A DNA stretch of 64,000 nucleotides, taken from contig NC_060248.1 of NCBI RefSeq assembly GCF_921293095.1, positions 135,296,972 to 135,360,971 of the forward strand, given 5' to 3'. This DNA is from Ischnura elegans (Eukaryota > Arthropoda > Insecta > Odonata > Coenagrionidae). Under the pieces are notes generated by a model. The model saw only the letters and a list, made by a program, of their open reading frames with translations, was not told where the DNA came from and searched no databases. A program made the translations under genes and the position numbers. This document shows, in pieces, positions 53,045 through 64,000 of this stretch (the stretch's first letter is position 1; each line of letters opens with the position of its first letter).

Positions 53045-56000
53045 CCCGGCAGTGGTCGCGTGGGGTGTCCCAGACACCCCAGCCTTATATAAGAGCAATT
53101 TTTTCTTGCAATTGTGACTCCAATGACCTGTAACCTCCACTAGCTGATTTTTTAAGCTTTCTGAGGGTACATGTAAAAGTATAATAAAATCAATGCAAGT
53201 TTGTAAGAAAAATTACTTTTGTCAAAGCTCTTCAGAGTGGGGTGCGCCAGACACCCCACGTGACCGTTCTCGTTACGGTTTGCCGCCTAGTATTTAAAGT
53301 CGCCTTGAATGTTTTTCATCCATTTTCATCACATTTGATGGCCACTTTTCTGAAACTGGCCATGAAAGTTGTCCTTTTACGTTTACATCAATAAATATTT
53401 ATTTATTGGTATATTTTTTGCCTAAATTTAAGTAAACAAATAGAAAGTTAGTAATTTTGTATAATGTTACAGAGATTTTTCTCGAAGTGAGCCACGAAAA
53501 ATCGATCATGCAATACTTACAGCACGTTCATTCAGTACACTATGGATTCCTGCAGCCTTTCTAAAAAAGGAAAAAGCTAATATACTTTGACTTTTGATTG
53601 AAAATTTGAATGAGGAATTATTTGTTTCTGACGTCAGCTTTTGTAGAAAATGCTATTTTTTAGAAGTGATTTTTGGAAGACTTCATTCAATTACATTAGT
53701 GCAGTAGTTATTCAAAAAAGTCATTATTTACATGTTTCTGTGAATTTACCAGTGAAGGTTGGCCTTATAATACTTACATTCATCGTTTCCAAATCATACT
53801 AGATGTCAGCTACCTCTAGAGTAAAAGAAAGAGTCTTTGCCTTTTGAATGAATCTTTGAGGGCAGAAGATTGATTCTGATGAAAAAGAAGATGGGTGTCA
53901 TATAGCTGCGCATGACACTTACACCGAACAACAGTGCAGAGATGATGAATTTTTGTAAAAGGGAAGGGAGCTTGTGCATGGAGTTGCAACGTGTAATACG
54001 CAGGGATCAAGACCAAACATAAGAGCATGAAATTGTAGCAGTGTCACTGAGAGGAGTGGACTTATTAGCAAAATAAATTGGATTCAAAACATGTATGGTT
54101 TGTTTTCGCATGATGTGCATTGAAAGAATGGTAGAGAAAATTGTAAATTGCACTAATATTCAGGTAGAGAAAGTCACTGAAAATTATTATCGTAAAAGAG
54201 ATAGTGAAACAGACAGGAAAGACTTAGAATTCCTGAATAGTATTTTACTTTTAGCCAGGGCAAATAAAACTGGGTAACAGAATTTTTTATTGTTTTGGAA
54301 CCACAATGGATTAGGAGTGGAAATATGTTATTCCTCCATGAGCCATAGCATATTTCTCTTTTCCCCTTTATCTTTTCGTTTCGACAACGTGACTGCTAGA
54401 GTAGAGAAAATGAAAAGTGGCAAATTATCAAAAAGTAGAGATGTATTTGAGATGTTTGCTCGCAATACACGGCAACATTATAGAGTTGGGCCATGAGAAA
54501 AAGCTGATGAGCAATTGATTCCTTTTCAAAGAAGATATTCATATAGGCAATATTTACCTTCTAACCCCGCAAAATATAGCGTCAAATTTTTTGCATTGGC
54601 AAATTCGATTGTATTTGAAATTAGAGATGTACTCAGGGAGGCAACCAGAGGGTTCATTTTTTGTAGATGACAGACCAAAAGAGGTGGTAGAGCGAATGGT
54701 TTCTTTTGTAAACAGAAACGGGAGGAACATAGTTTGAACGACTGTTTCAATAATATTCCGTAAGCAGATGAATTTCTAAGCAATAATTTGTCGGTTGCGG
54801 GAACAGCGCGCAAAAAATAAAAGGGATTTAGCACTGAAAGTGGTATATGTAAGTGAAAGAAGAAAGTAGCAGCTTATTCTGCTTTAGGAAGAAAAAAGCT
54901 CTAGTTTCCTGCGTCGCAAAATAGTCAAAGAATGTAATTCTTTTGCCAACAATCCACACAGCTATTTCTATCAACAAATCCAAGACGAACAGATAATAAA
55001 AGAAAACCGGAAGTATTGACCTTTTATAACTGCACTGAAGGAAGTCTAGCCACATTAGACAAAATAGGCAGCACCTAACATACAAATAGAAACATCAGGA
55101 GATGGTCCATGGCCATTTTCATTCATTTGCCAAGCACTGCTGATATCAATGCATTCGTTATACTTAGGTATTCCAATTCACAATCAAAATTGCAAAGAAG
55201 TTTTCTTCGTGAAATAACTCGATCGTTAACTTTTCCATACAGTAACATTAGATCGATATTGAACACGATCTCTAGAGACTTGAAAAATAGAGGAATGAGC
55301 CTCAGAAAAGGATGAGGAGAAAAAAAGAAAAATGTTGGAAGATGTGTTTTTTTCCAAGAGATATAAAAACAAAAATATACTGTGAACTGTTAGAAACTAA
55401 TGCGTGGTACACATTTGCTGAAATTTTTGAAAAGTGATTAGAAGCAAATAAATAGTATACATGATTTATTTTCTACATTCTTTAGATTCAATAAAACTTT
55501 TCAATAGCGCGAAATTGAACTTCTGTTGAGGACTACATATTTGTTAGTTTACCTTTCCAATGCTGTATATAATTTGTAACAGGAGTATTTCAATAGTTAT
55601 AAGTGACCATAATATCATCGTAAATTTTTCCTCAAGAATACATTTTTGGAAATCGATTCAATATCGATAAGTAAATTAATTTAGTACATGTATTAGTATT
55701 TACGTAAGGCAAATAGAGGTCGGCGCTGAAAATATGATGAGATACAGTGATTGATGTTTATGTGTAAGTTTATGAAAAGTATATGCCATATATTTATATC
55801 TCAAGTTTTCAACTGTGTTCTTTGGCTGAAACAAAAAAAAAATTGGCAATTTTTCCGGAGGAACTGGGACTGCCTACTGGAAAGTAGGGCATTCAAAAAT
55901 ATTTTCTTAAAAAAATAAAAGTTGAATTTATGGTTTGAAGTACATATATAGTATAGCTATTCCTAAATAAACGAAGGATACGGCGAGATGTGACATTTTT

Positions 56001-56099
56001 AAATAATATATACTATTTGAAAGAAATTGAAGAAAATCTTTTGGGGTGTCAGAGACACCCCACGCGACCGTTTATGTTTGGAAAATGGGCGCGACTACG
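53045..56099. mobile_element. piggyBac element 2, bounded by TTAA
   Basis: TTAA occurs at 53041-53044 and 56100-56103. The left end begins CCCGGCAGTGGTCGCG and continues TGGGGTGTCCCAGACACCCC. The right end has GGGGTGTCAGAGACACCCCA with CGCGACCG, and finishes GGCGCGACTACG. A third copy of the GGGGTG..CAGACACCCC palindrome lies at about 53236-53260. The element is 3055 bp, with a plus-strand transposase inside. The first 15 bp of the two ends agree only partly. Confidence 0.8.
53900..55315 (+). pseudogene. piggyBac transposase, one frame broken by several stops
   Basis: A single plus-strand frame carries the piggyBac core blocks in order: MVEKIVNCTNIQVEKV, DRKDLEFLNSILLLARAN, LGVEICYSSMSHSIF with FRFDNVTARVEKM, then RYSYRQYLPSNPAKYSVKF, KRKPEVLTFYNCTEGSLATL and NIRRWSMAIFIHLPSTADI. 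About six or more in-frame stops interrupt it (for example at 54274 and 54494). The aspartate of the fourth block (TVD in relatives) reads Thr-Leu-Asp here. The absence of evident frameshifts over most of 1.2 kb suggests decay chiefly by point mutation. Confidence 0.75.
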
Positions 56100-56103
56100 T
56101 TAA

Positions 56104-59100
56104 AGGGTATTACCAGTTGAAAGGCAGTTCACATGATGATGTGTAAAAAAAACTACTGGTATGAATGTGGGATACCCAACCAACTATGTAGATGCCTCTT
56201 CCCAGGAAACTCATTCAACTCCCACTGGCATGCGGTAGGGATGGGTATCGGTCAAGGCAACTGCGTTGGCAAGGTCGTCTAGGTCTATTATGCGAAATCC
56301 TAGCTAGTACTCATTAGAATCATCCAAGAATGAAGAAAAGAGGACCAAGGAGAAGGAGAATGCACAAATTAATGTAAGGATAGTGATGAGGCCAAGTATG
56401 CCAGAAAATGCAATGGAGGAAATGAAGGAAGGAAAATGGTTATCTAGAGGATTGGCGGGGTGGAACACTTCTTGAGAGATGGGAAAAATGGTTGTACATG
56501 GTGGGGCGGAGGGTTGTCAAAGATTACCTTTGGCATTATATAAATGAGAAACGAGGTATGAGAGCCAGAGAGCAAGTAAAACAATAGGATTCCGACAGAG
56601 GAAATTGAAGCTTGTTACACGACTTAAGTCAGTCCAAAAATTAGGCAACCAGCCAAACAAGATAACAAGTTAGTGCCAATTAACACCAAAAATAGGAAAG
56701 ACTATAAGTGATAAATATTTCCATTCCTTCTTGTAAACCAAATTAAATAACTACATATTAAGAATGCGAAAAGATTCATAAAGAAAGTTAAAATACCATG
56801 CTATAAAAGATCTCTCCTCAACAGCAAAAGGCTCTTTTTCAAATTTCAGGTTGAAGATCTGCAAAAAGTTTTTTGTCAAAAAAGTTAGTAAAAAAAATTT
56901 GCGAGGAGAGACAACTGTTTTCTGCATTGTAAAATGAAAGCGACAATGAAATGGATAATGAAAACTCATCTTTATAAAGGCACCCTTGCAGAGAGAAACA
57001 AAAGAGAATTTTTTTCACCCCTTACCTCTTGGCAGACAAGCACCAAGTGGTAATAGTTGCTCTCTCTGCCCCTGCTGCAAGTGGCTGGTGCTCAAGGCAG
57101 AATATACCAAAAGAGGGAATCATGACATAGCCGCTATGTCCTCGGTCATTCACTAGCAACTTCCATGAGGCAGATGTTACATAATGAGCACGGAATGCTA
57201 CTGTGCAGTATCCACAACGTCATAATATTTAACACAAAAACCAATAATAAAATGCACTTCAACACATCATTGGATCAGCAAGAAAAATTATGGCTCAACC
57301 TTAATTTACTTAACAGTTTAACTGAGAAGATTTACAATACTTTGCTGATATTACTATTACAAATATAAAACACCCAAGTTGCAAAAATATTCATTTGTAC
57401 TGATTAGCCATTTTTAATTTAATTTATGCTTTCATTTTTAATGAAAAAGACATAGCAGTACACAAAAATAAAAAAAATAGAATAATAACTACAACAGAAG
57501 TTTGACCACTCAATCAGTTGCAATGAAAATCTTCAACCTAATGTGCCTTAAAACTAAACTAAGAGTCAAATTTCATACCATACTTAATTTCCTTGGATCA
57601 AACATGATGTGATCTGAACAGATAGTACAATATACAAAAAATAATATTAAAATAAGCACAAAATATTATGAGGCCCAATTGATGTGAAAGCTTAAGACAA
57701 ATACATGATTACAAATACAAGTTACATACCAAATAAAGCACTGAGCAAAATTGAAAATCACAGAGAATAAAACATTTTAGGATGATAGTTTGATTTAATT
57801 ACAGTGCACTGCAATTGTGGCTATTCTAGAGGTGTGGGATTCAAACCCACCCATTTTGGCTCAAGGACTTGACTAGGAAAATAAACTACTGACATCATTT
57901 CATGCGAGCCTGCAAAATATTTTAAAGGCAGTGAACAGTGATCAGAAACATATGTAAACTAAAAATGCAAATAAATACACGGAACTCACACAAAGAGGAT
58001 TGATGGCTCTAAAAAACATACATTAGAAAATTAACGTAAAAAAAGACAATTTTAACACAGTTAATGTATGACAATGTTACATTTATATTATGAATCAACA
58101 GCTTCACTGGATACAAGCACATGTTTAACCCCCCCAATTCACATAATTTAGAGTGATGACAACTAACACTCTCCAGCTGAAACCACATGTGCTTGAAACA
58201 CTAGTATCGGATGATACCAAGAATGATTTAAGCCTTAATAAAATAAGTATGAAAGCTATGTTACACAGATTCCCACCGACCAATTTATAAAAAAAAACAC
58301 ACACACAATGAGCAAACATAGACTACAGCAAACTTAACCCATTAAAAAATATAGCAATGACCTGACACAAGATTAATTCTAATGCAAGTTCTGCAATAAA
58401 TTAATAGCCATAAAAACTTGATAACCTCACCGGAAAATATTCACACCAACATTTGACAACTCTTGACCCCTCTCTTAGCAGGTCAGAATTATTTGGGACA
58501 TCACATAAAGCAAATAGCAAAATGTTAGGAATCTGAGGATGACTTTAGCATGATATGAACATGCTGGACATTAGCTGTATAATAGAAAATATAGTCAACT
58601 ACAACAGTAAACATATATTTAACATAAAATCATTCAGGTCAATGCTAAGAATAGTCAAACAAGTATAATTACACACATTCTAACAAGTAACAATTACAAG
58701 CATACTAAAATGAACAGCAGAAAAACATTGAGCCAGTCAGGAATTAACGTTTGATATGCATTCAGTATTTTTAAAGAATTAAATCATAATAGGAGTTCAC
58801 ACATCTATTTACTGACATGCTTCGTCAATTAATTACCCAAAGCTGCAGACGTTTATCAGTAAAGAAGTCACACTAATCTACTTTTTGAAACTCCAATACC
58901 ACAAAAGAAATGAGAATCTTCACTTTCCATACTTCTCATTCAAGAAGATCAAATCAGCAGCAAAGAAATCACACACTTAACGTTTCCCTGATTATCAATA
59001 CTACCAAGCCACAAAATAATTAAGAAAACGTATCAATCGTAAGAGGTGCCTATGGGACTAAAACACCTCGAGTGAAATACCCCTTACCCGAAACATTTAC

Positions 59101-59593
59101 ATTTCCATGGGATTAGTTAGAGCATTAGATAGGTTCGGCTTTTAATTTGCGGCTTGTCAGCAATCATGCTTAGAAATGAGTATCATAATATTTCATGAAC
59201 TATTGACGGCATCCAAACAAAGTGAACTAACTCCATTTTCCAAATTCTACATATGCAGAATGGGAATAATGTCAAGAGAAAAAGGTATTGAAATTTCATG
59301 GAATTGAAAAAAAAAAAGCAGCATGACTCTGTACCCAGCTTATGGATGAAAATGTTTACCTGCAGCAAAGCAAAATTGTTGCAGCACTCTTGTTTGAGCT
59401 AACAATTAAGATATTAAGATAAATTGTCTTACGACCTTTTTAATCATACCTAAGGGCTAATTGAAGATATTTTGGGAAATTTATAGTTCATCCGAGAGAA
59501 AGCAATTCAGTTTGTAAGGAGAAAAAATTTTTGATTGAACCTCTAGCTTTAACTTACTGCCATTTCATTAATTGTAAGGAATACATACATGTA
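56104..59593. other. Intergenic, AT-rich, no gene recognised
   Basis: Between piggyBac 2 and the pogo-like element I see no coding exon. It may include the 3' UTR of an unseen RCC1 isoform, but no signal supports that. A patch GGTGTGGGATTCAAACCCACCC at 57831-57852 resembles a polymerase III B box but lacks an A box. Confidence 0.35.
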
Positions 59594-60308
59594 CAGCAGA
59601 CTCCCGATAATCCGGCTGCAGGATATCCGTGTTGCAGATTAACCGTGCATGATTTTCACTCTCGCTCAATATTTTCTGTGATCTTTATAAAAAAATAAAA
59701 TCGGATGAAATATCATCGGAATTACTGCATTGACGCTACGATATACCAGGCTCATTATTCCCGTTAGAATCCCCAAACGTAAAACGGAAGCGATCGCGCT
59801 CTAGCTGCATTCACGGGAGCACCATGTTCCTGTTTTCCAAGACTCGCAGTGCGCGACCAGCACGCTCTATGATCACGGATTTCTCGTCCCGTAGCAGTTG
59901 CAACTCGTGCAAGACGCGACTAAGTGGCGTGGTTTCTGACAGTGTAGTTTCCAATGTCGAGCAGTGGTTTTGAAGCATTCCAGCAAACCACTTTTCTGTA
60001 TCCATGATCACACAGCTACGGATGTGTGATTTCGAAACCAGGCCTAAAATGGAACATCAATAATACGAGTACAACCATGTCATCGCCATTAAAAAGATCG
60101 TAAACTGGCAAAGGATGCTCTCAATGAGTCCGGGAAGCACTCGATAATAACAGAACAACTGCGTAAATAATAATACATTGTTTGTTTTACGTAAATTACG
60201 AACATTGCAAGACATTGATGAAAACATTTGGGTTTTTTTTCCGATTGCTTGTGCCGTCCCTCATTAGCCATCGTTAATTGGCCCATTTGGATAATCAGGA
60301 GTGTACTG
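59594..60308. mobile_element. 715 bp pogo/Tigger-like short element
   Basis: The ends CAGCAGACTCCCGATAATCC and, reversed, CAGTACACTCCTGATTATCC match at 16 of 20 positions, with TA on each side (59592-59593 and 60309-60310). A minus-strand frame at 60011-59811 (66 codons, Leu-, Glu- and Arg-rich, helical) could be a remnant of a Tigger C-terminal region, but I cannot confirm this. Confidence 0.6.
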
Positions 60309-60310
60309 TA

Positions 60311-61462
60311 CCTAATATTCACTCAAACCCATTACACATAGGGGAGAAACCATGTCTAGCTTGACTTAAATCACGCTATTTCAGAGAGAATCCTGAACTA
60401 CTCCTGCAGACAGAGATGAACAAATTACAAGAAGATGCATTTCTGGGCCATTTTAAGTTGATGGAAAAAACTGGGTTAATAATGTGCTAAAAAAAAATTT
60501 CACTTACGTTGAATGTCATATTCAGGATCATGAAAAAAATTCAGGTTAGCTTTAATAATGCACTAGAAAAAAAGTTATTGATTCATAGTGAACTAACTCT
60601 CCAAATACAATATATTTTCAACACATTTAAAAGAGAAACTTGACATAAATTGGTAATTACTACCCTCAATATCTGCAGGATAAATATGTACTCGCAAATG
60701 CATTTGAAATTGAAGTCCAAGCTACTTTGCATATTAATATGGCTTTTCTGTATGATGAAGCTATGACCTAATTATATCTACCAGATAGTAAAAAGAAATT
60801 TCTTTCACCACACCAAAGTTGATGGATAAAAGTGTGTGATTAATGTAAATTATGCACCAACATGCTAATCAAGCACAAATGAAACAAAGTTGAATCAATG
60901 GTGATAAGAAAATATAGTCAATGGCAAACAGGCATAAGGATGAGGCAGACTATTTCCTCCGTCATTCACGAATTTAATACCATGTTCACTTTACGTTAAT
61001 ATCCACAGTCCAATTGTTCATTGCTCTCACTTTGTGAAACAAACATGATAATATGGCAAATGGGTTGCAGTTCATGTACGAACAAATGGACACATCCCCG
61101 AGAAAACTGCTATGAATATAACACTATAAACAGGGGAGTGAAATCAACTCATACCCTGCACCAATGGTATCCCAAAACATCCCTATACAGTATATCACAA
61201 GTAGTCCACTCACCTCCTGGCAACTATCATTTCAAACACAATCACAGTTTTCTTTGAAACTTGACAATGATGAGTGATAACACTTACAGTCACATGGTCA
61301 CTAATGTTCAACAAAGATATAAAAACAAAAGTACATGAGTCGGGCAACTCTGAGGTTCTCAGAGCAAAGGGAAAGATCATCACAAGAGCAACTCACTCGC
61401 CACATCGACGAGAACCAGAGAGCAAGCATCCCCCTAGGACTACCTGCCGAGAGCCACCACTA
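60311..61462. other. Probable 3' UTR and flank of RCC1
   Basis: Sequence immediately 3' of the RCC1 stop on the minus strand. It is AT-rich and free of recognisable exons. The exact polyadenylation site is not evident. Confidence 0.35.
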
Positions 61463-61680
61463 TTATTCTTTCGATGTCCCAGCAGCCTCAGAGCTGGTCT
61501 TTGCAGCGGCCTGTGAAGTTGTGGCAAGTATCACCGCATGCTGGCCCCCTCCAGACACACACATCGCTACCTTCCCCTCTAACTGCTTGGCTTTGATCAA
61601 CTTAGGCTCATACACGTCCGAGTCGTCATCACCAAATCCAAGCTGACAATTTGTTCCCATTCCCCACGAGTATGTAAGAC
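61463..61680 (-). CDS. RCC1: RCC1 last coding exon (rest lies off the right edge)
   Basis: RCC1 is the chromatin-bound guanine nucleotide exchange factor for Ran, a seven-bladed propeller. This minus-strand exon follows acceptor TTTGCACAG and encodes the last blade: LTYSWGMGTNCQLGFGDDDS, then KQLEGKVAMCVSGGGQHAVIL, which matches the C-terminal blade of RCC1. A short Ala/Ser/Thr-rich tail ends at tandem stops TAA TAG. The exon begins with two bases of a split codon. I found no other RCC1 exons between 61681 and 64000, so the upstream intron is at least 2.3 kb. Confidence 0.9.
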
Positions 61681-64000
61681 CTGTGCAAAATTGATAAACT
61701 TATTGTATTGATTGCTAAAAACACTGAAACTGATTCAACTTTCTTTCCTCAAGAATCACAGAATTTCCACTGCACAACTATCCGTAGCCTTATAGCATGC
61801 AAGGCTTGCGAATTCCTTCAGAGACAGGATAAATCATCCTTTAAACAACTTCCAATCACAGGAAGTAAACCACAATAATAGCAATTTACATTTCTAGCTC
61901 GAATGTTGAACCACAGAGATTGAAGGCATTTTATAGTGGAATACATTGAACCCAAGAATAGTTGCTCTACTATTTCATGCATCAGCCATAACCTACTGAC
62001 CTCAACTGTATGGCAGAAAGGAATCAACAGATATGTAGGATTTTATTCTATTCTTGCACATTGTTTAGCAGAGTTTCTCTCAGTTTCAGATATGATTGGC
62101 CATTCCACCTTCATCATTGCTCAAATGCATAAATGATTCTGCTATCTAAATTAAGAACATGCAGAGACTGAGACCCAAACAAGGGTGAAGGAATGAGTGC
62201 TCTGCAGGAAAGCTGTGGCATTCCAAAATAGCATCCTACTTGAGCCTGTACACTCCGAAAGCCACATATTGTCTTAAAAAATACCTTCACAGATCACCAA
62301 GAAATACTACATTACCAATACGGCCATAAAGGAGGCAGAAAATCCACCACATACCTTCCATACCACATAAATTGGGGTGTGGCTTACTTTTCATTTTTTT
62401 CAGATTTCTGATTTCAACCTCTAAATAATGTGCTATGGGGAGTAGAATTAATATCATAAAAAATCAGGTTGATTGTTTAATTTTTAGAGGTAACTCAAGA
62501 TTAATAAATTCAATAATTTATTTCCTCGAATACACCAAGTGATATCATTTCTAAGGTTAAAATGAAAATGCATAGTCCTTCACGACCAAAATTCTTTGTT
62601 TTTATGACCAAGGAACTATTCTTGAGGAAACTGTTTCGATTGCTCGATTCCCAGTCCAGAGGCAATGCTTACGGAAGAGAGAGGTATATGTCGGTATTCA
62701 AATTATTCAAAATATTCAATTGGCACAGTGGCAAATGATAACATGGTTACATTTTACCATCTGGAATTCCTTACAAGGAAAAACATGATGCACATTCAAT
62801 GTGTGCTTTATTCGATTCATCTGCCTATAATGCACCAAATAAAAGTCTTTGCTGTGACACTTAAAATGCAATGTTTCAGGTTGATCAGATATTAACATAT
62901 CCACTCCACTCTCATAAAACCTGGTGGGCAAAATTACAGCATAATAATTTTAGACGAAAGGAAATTATATTTACTCTATCAAGAGTTGAAAAGTACTCAA
63001 AATTAAGCATTTGTTTTTCCTCTGTCTCAAGAAATAATAAACGTTCTGATCTGGAGAGTATTTTTTGCGCCAGAGGTTGGATCTGAGCGCAGAGATGATC
63101 AAATTCACACTTCTTGAATATATTGGTGGGAGGAGAGGTGGCATTTCGGTGCAATAAACATTTCTCCAGAGGCTACAAAAAATGTTCACGAGGATTTGCC
63201 TAACCCTACATGATAACGACAACAATTGATATTAGCGATAACTATCAAAACTTCGTATTTCATAACATGAAGTTTTAATAATAAGAAATGTTTTGAAATT
63301 ATGGACTTTGGGCTCGATCCCCAGGAGCAAATGGCATTTGTTTATACGAACTACGATGAAAAATTTGTCAACAAAAATAGTTATTCCGGCGAAAGCAGCA
63401 AAAAGTCAGAGCTTCTGACTGTGGTGCATCAAAGTGTGAAATCTTAATAGACAGTGTAACTTTGGAGGGAAAGGGTTCGCCCAAAAGCTTACGGTAAGAA
63501 TTGAGGAGATGTAGGAGTTCAGTAAAGATATTGTGGCTGACAATTTCGCTATTTATGAGCATACTCGTAAACACCGTGTATACAATACTTCGTAGTTTAA
63601 CATGTCAGGAGGGTCACGTAGGGTACTTACAATCCTACGTAAACCCTAATTAATTGAATCATTTCAAGAATATGTTCCAAGTCCATAAAATTTCTCAAAG
63701 TTCAACTTTTGGACGCAACAGAGAACTGCCGGAAAAGGAGTTTCGGAAATTGTTGTGCACGGTGGCCATCTTGAAAAATCGTTTTGATAACGAATTTAAA
63801 TACTCAATCTTAGTTGAAATATATCGCAGTACTGCCACCATACCACCTTGTTTGGATTTAGTAGGGGGTTGTGGGCTCCCAGGGCCCAACCCTAGTAGTA
63901 CGCCCCTGAACGCATTCGCTATGAGGACGGAGTTACTTTTCGGAACATTCTCTGAGGCCGCTTCTTGCACTTGAGACTGCTGAATACTAAATCTGTTGTG
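61681..64000. other. RCC1: RCC1 intron with a dispersed repeat at 63660-63720
   Basis: No RCC1 exon is visible. The block AATATGTTCCAAGTCCATAA at 63669-63688, continuing AATTTCTCAAAGTTCAAC, nearly matches 7171-7205, so both are copies of one repeat. A 91-codon minus-strand frame at 63970-63695 belongs to this repeat and is not called as a gene. Confidence 0.45.

Noticed and set aside
57831-57852. Polymerase III B-box-like GGATTCAAACCC
   Set aside because: No A box at the expected distance and no cloverleaf, so neither a tRNA nor a SINE is supported.
63305-63340. GGGCTCGATCCCC, a possible tRNA T-arm
   Set aside because: No acceptor stem or anticodon arm can be folded around it.
63695-63970. 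91-codon minus-strand frame near the right edge
   Set aside because: It overlaps a dispersed repeat and lacks any RCC1 propeller motif.

Overview
The window is nuclear DNA from an animal, most likely an arthropod and probably an insect. It has GT-AG spliced genes with introns of 80 bp to 10 kb, a low-GC background, and many cut-and-paste DNA transposons (piggyBac, pogo/Tigger, hAT, PIF/Harbinger and THAP/P-type). I see no prokaryotic or organellar features, no CRISPR and no rRNA. The species cannot be named from sequence alone.

Five host genes are supported. (1) The 5' third of CPSF1 (CPSF160), the large subunit of the mRNA 3'-end cleavage and polyadenylation factor, lies on the minus strand from 35809 to 6523 in seven coding exons. 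All seven join in phase and give about 464 codons. The rest of the gene lies beyond the left edge. (2) Divergent to it across a 539 bp promoter is a two-exon gene for a 61-residue single-pass membrane micropeptide (36349-36614, +). (3) Only 69 bp further is an intact TIMM10, the small Tim chaperone of the mitochondrial intermembrane space (36684-36977, +). The two are possibly read from one transcript. (4) A six-exon leucine-rich-repeat protein of about 371 residues with a very acidic tail follows (37444-51785, +). (5) The last coding exon of RCC1, the Ran nucleotide exchange factor, enters from the right on the minus strand (61463-61680).

Most of the remaining sequence is transposons and their debris in introns and spacers. 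The long CPSF1 introns hold: a THAP/P-type relic and a TTAA-flanked piggyBac element (left-edge intron); a TA-flanked element at 7050-9727; a 3.0 kb element with 177 bp near-identical terminal inverted repeats (TIRs) and a perfect 8 bp target duplication at 13905-16937; a second 8-bp-duplication element at 18490-21324 that ends 96 bp from an exon; an internally deleted Gypsy-type LTR retrotransposon (22693-25839); a composite TA-flanked element enclosing a Harbinger-type MITE (26259-28387); and a 3.0 kb Harbinger-like element rich in a 12 bp palindromic motif (30195-33171). The 8 kb LRR intron holds an almost complete Tigger (40044-43026) and a hAT relic. The spacer towards RCC1 holds a MITE, a second piggyBac (53045-56099) and a short pogo-like element (59594-60308).

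Functionally the host cluster looks like housekeeping (mRNA 3' processing, mitochondrial import, Ran cycle), and the CPSF1/micropeptide promoter carries DRE-like TATCGAT motifs. I found no convincing new multi-gene system. The most interesting signals are the micropeptide-TIMM10 pairing, the young 177 bp-TIR element carrying a dead transposase and a 131 bp near-perfect palindrome, and the paired TTAA-bounded piggyBac elements.
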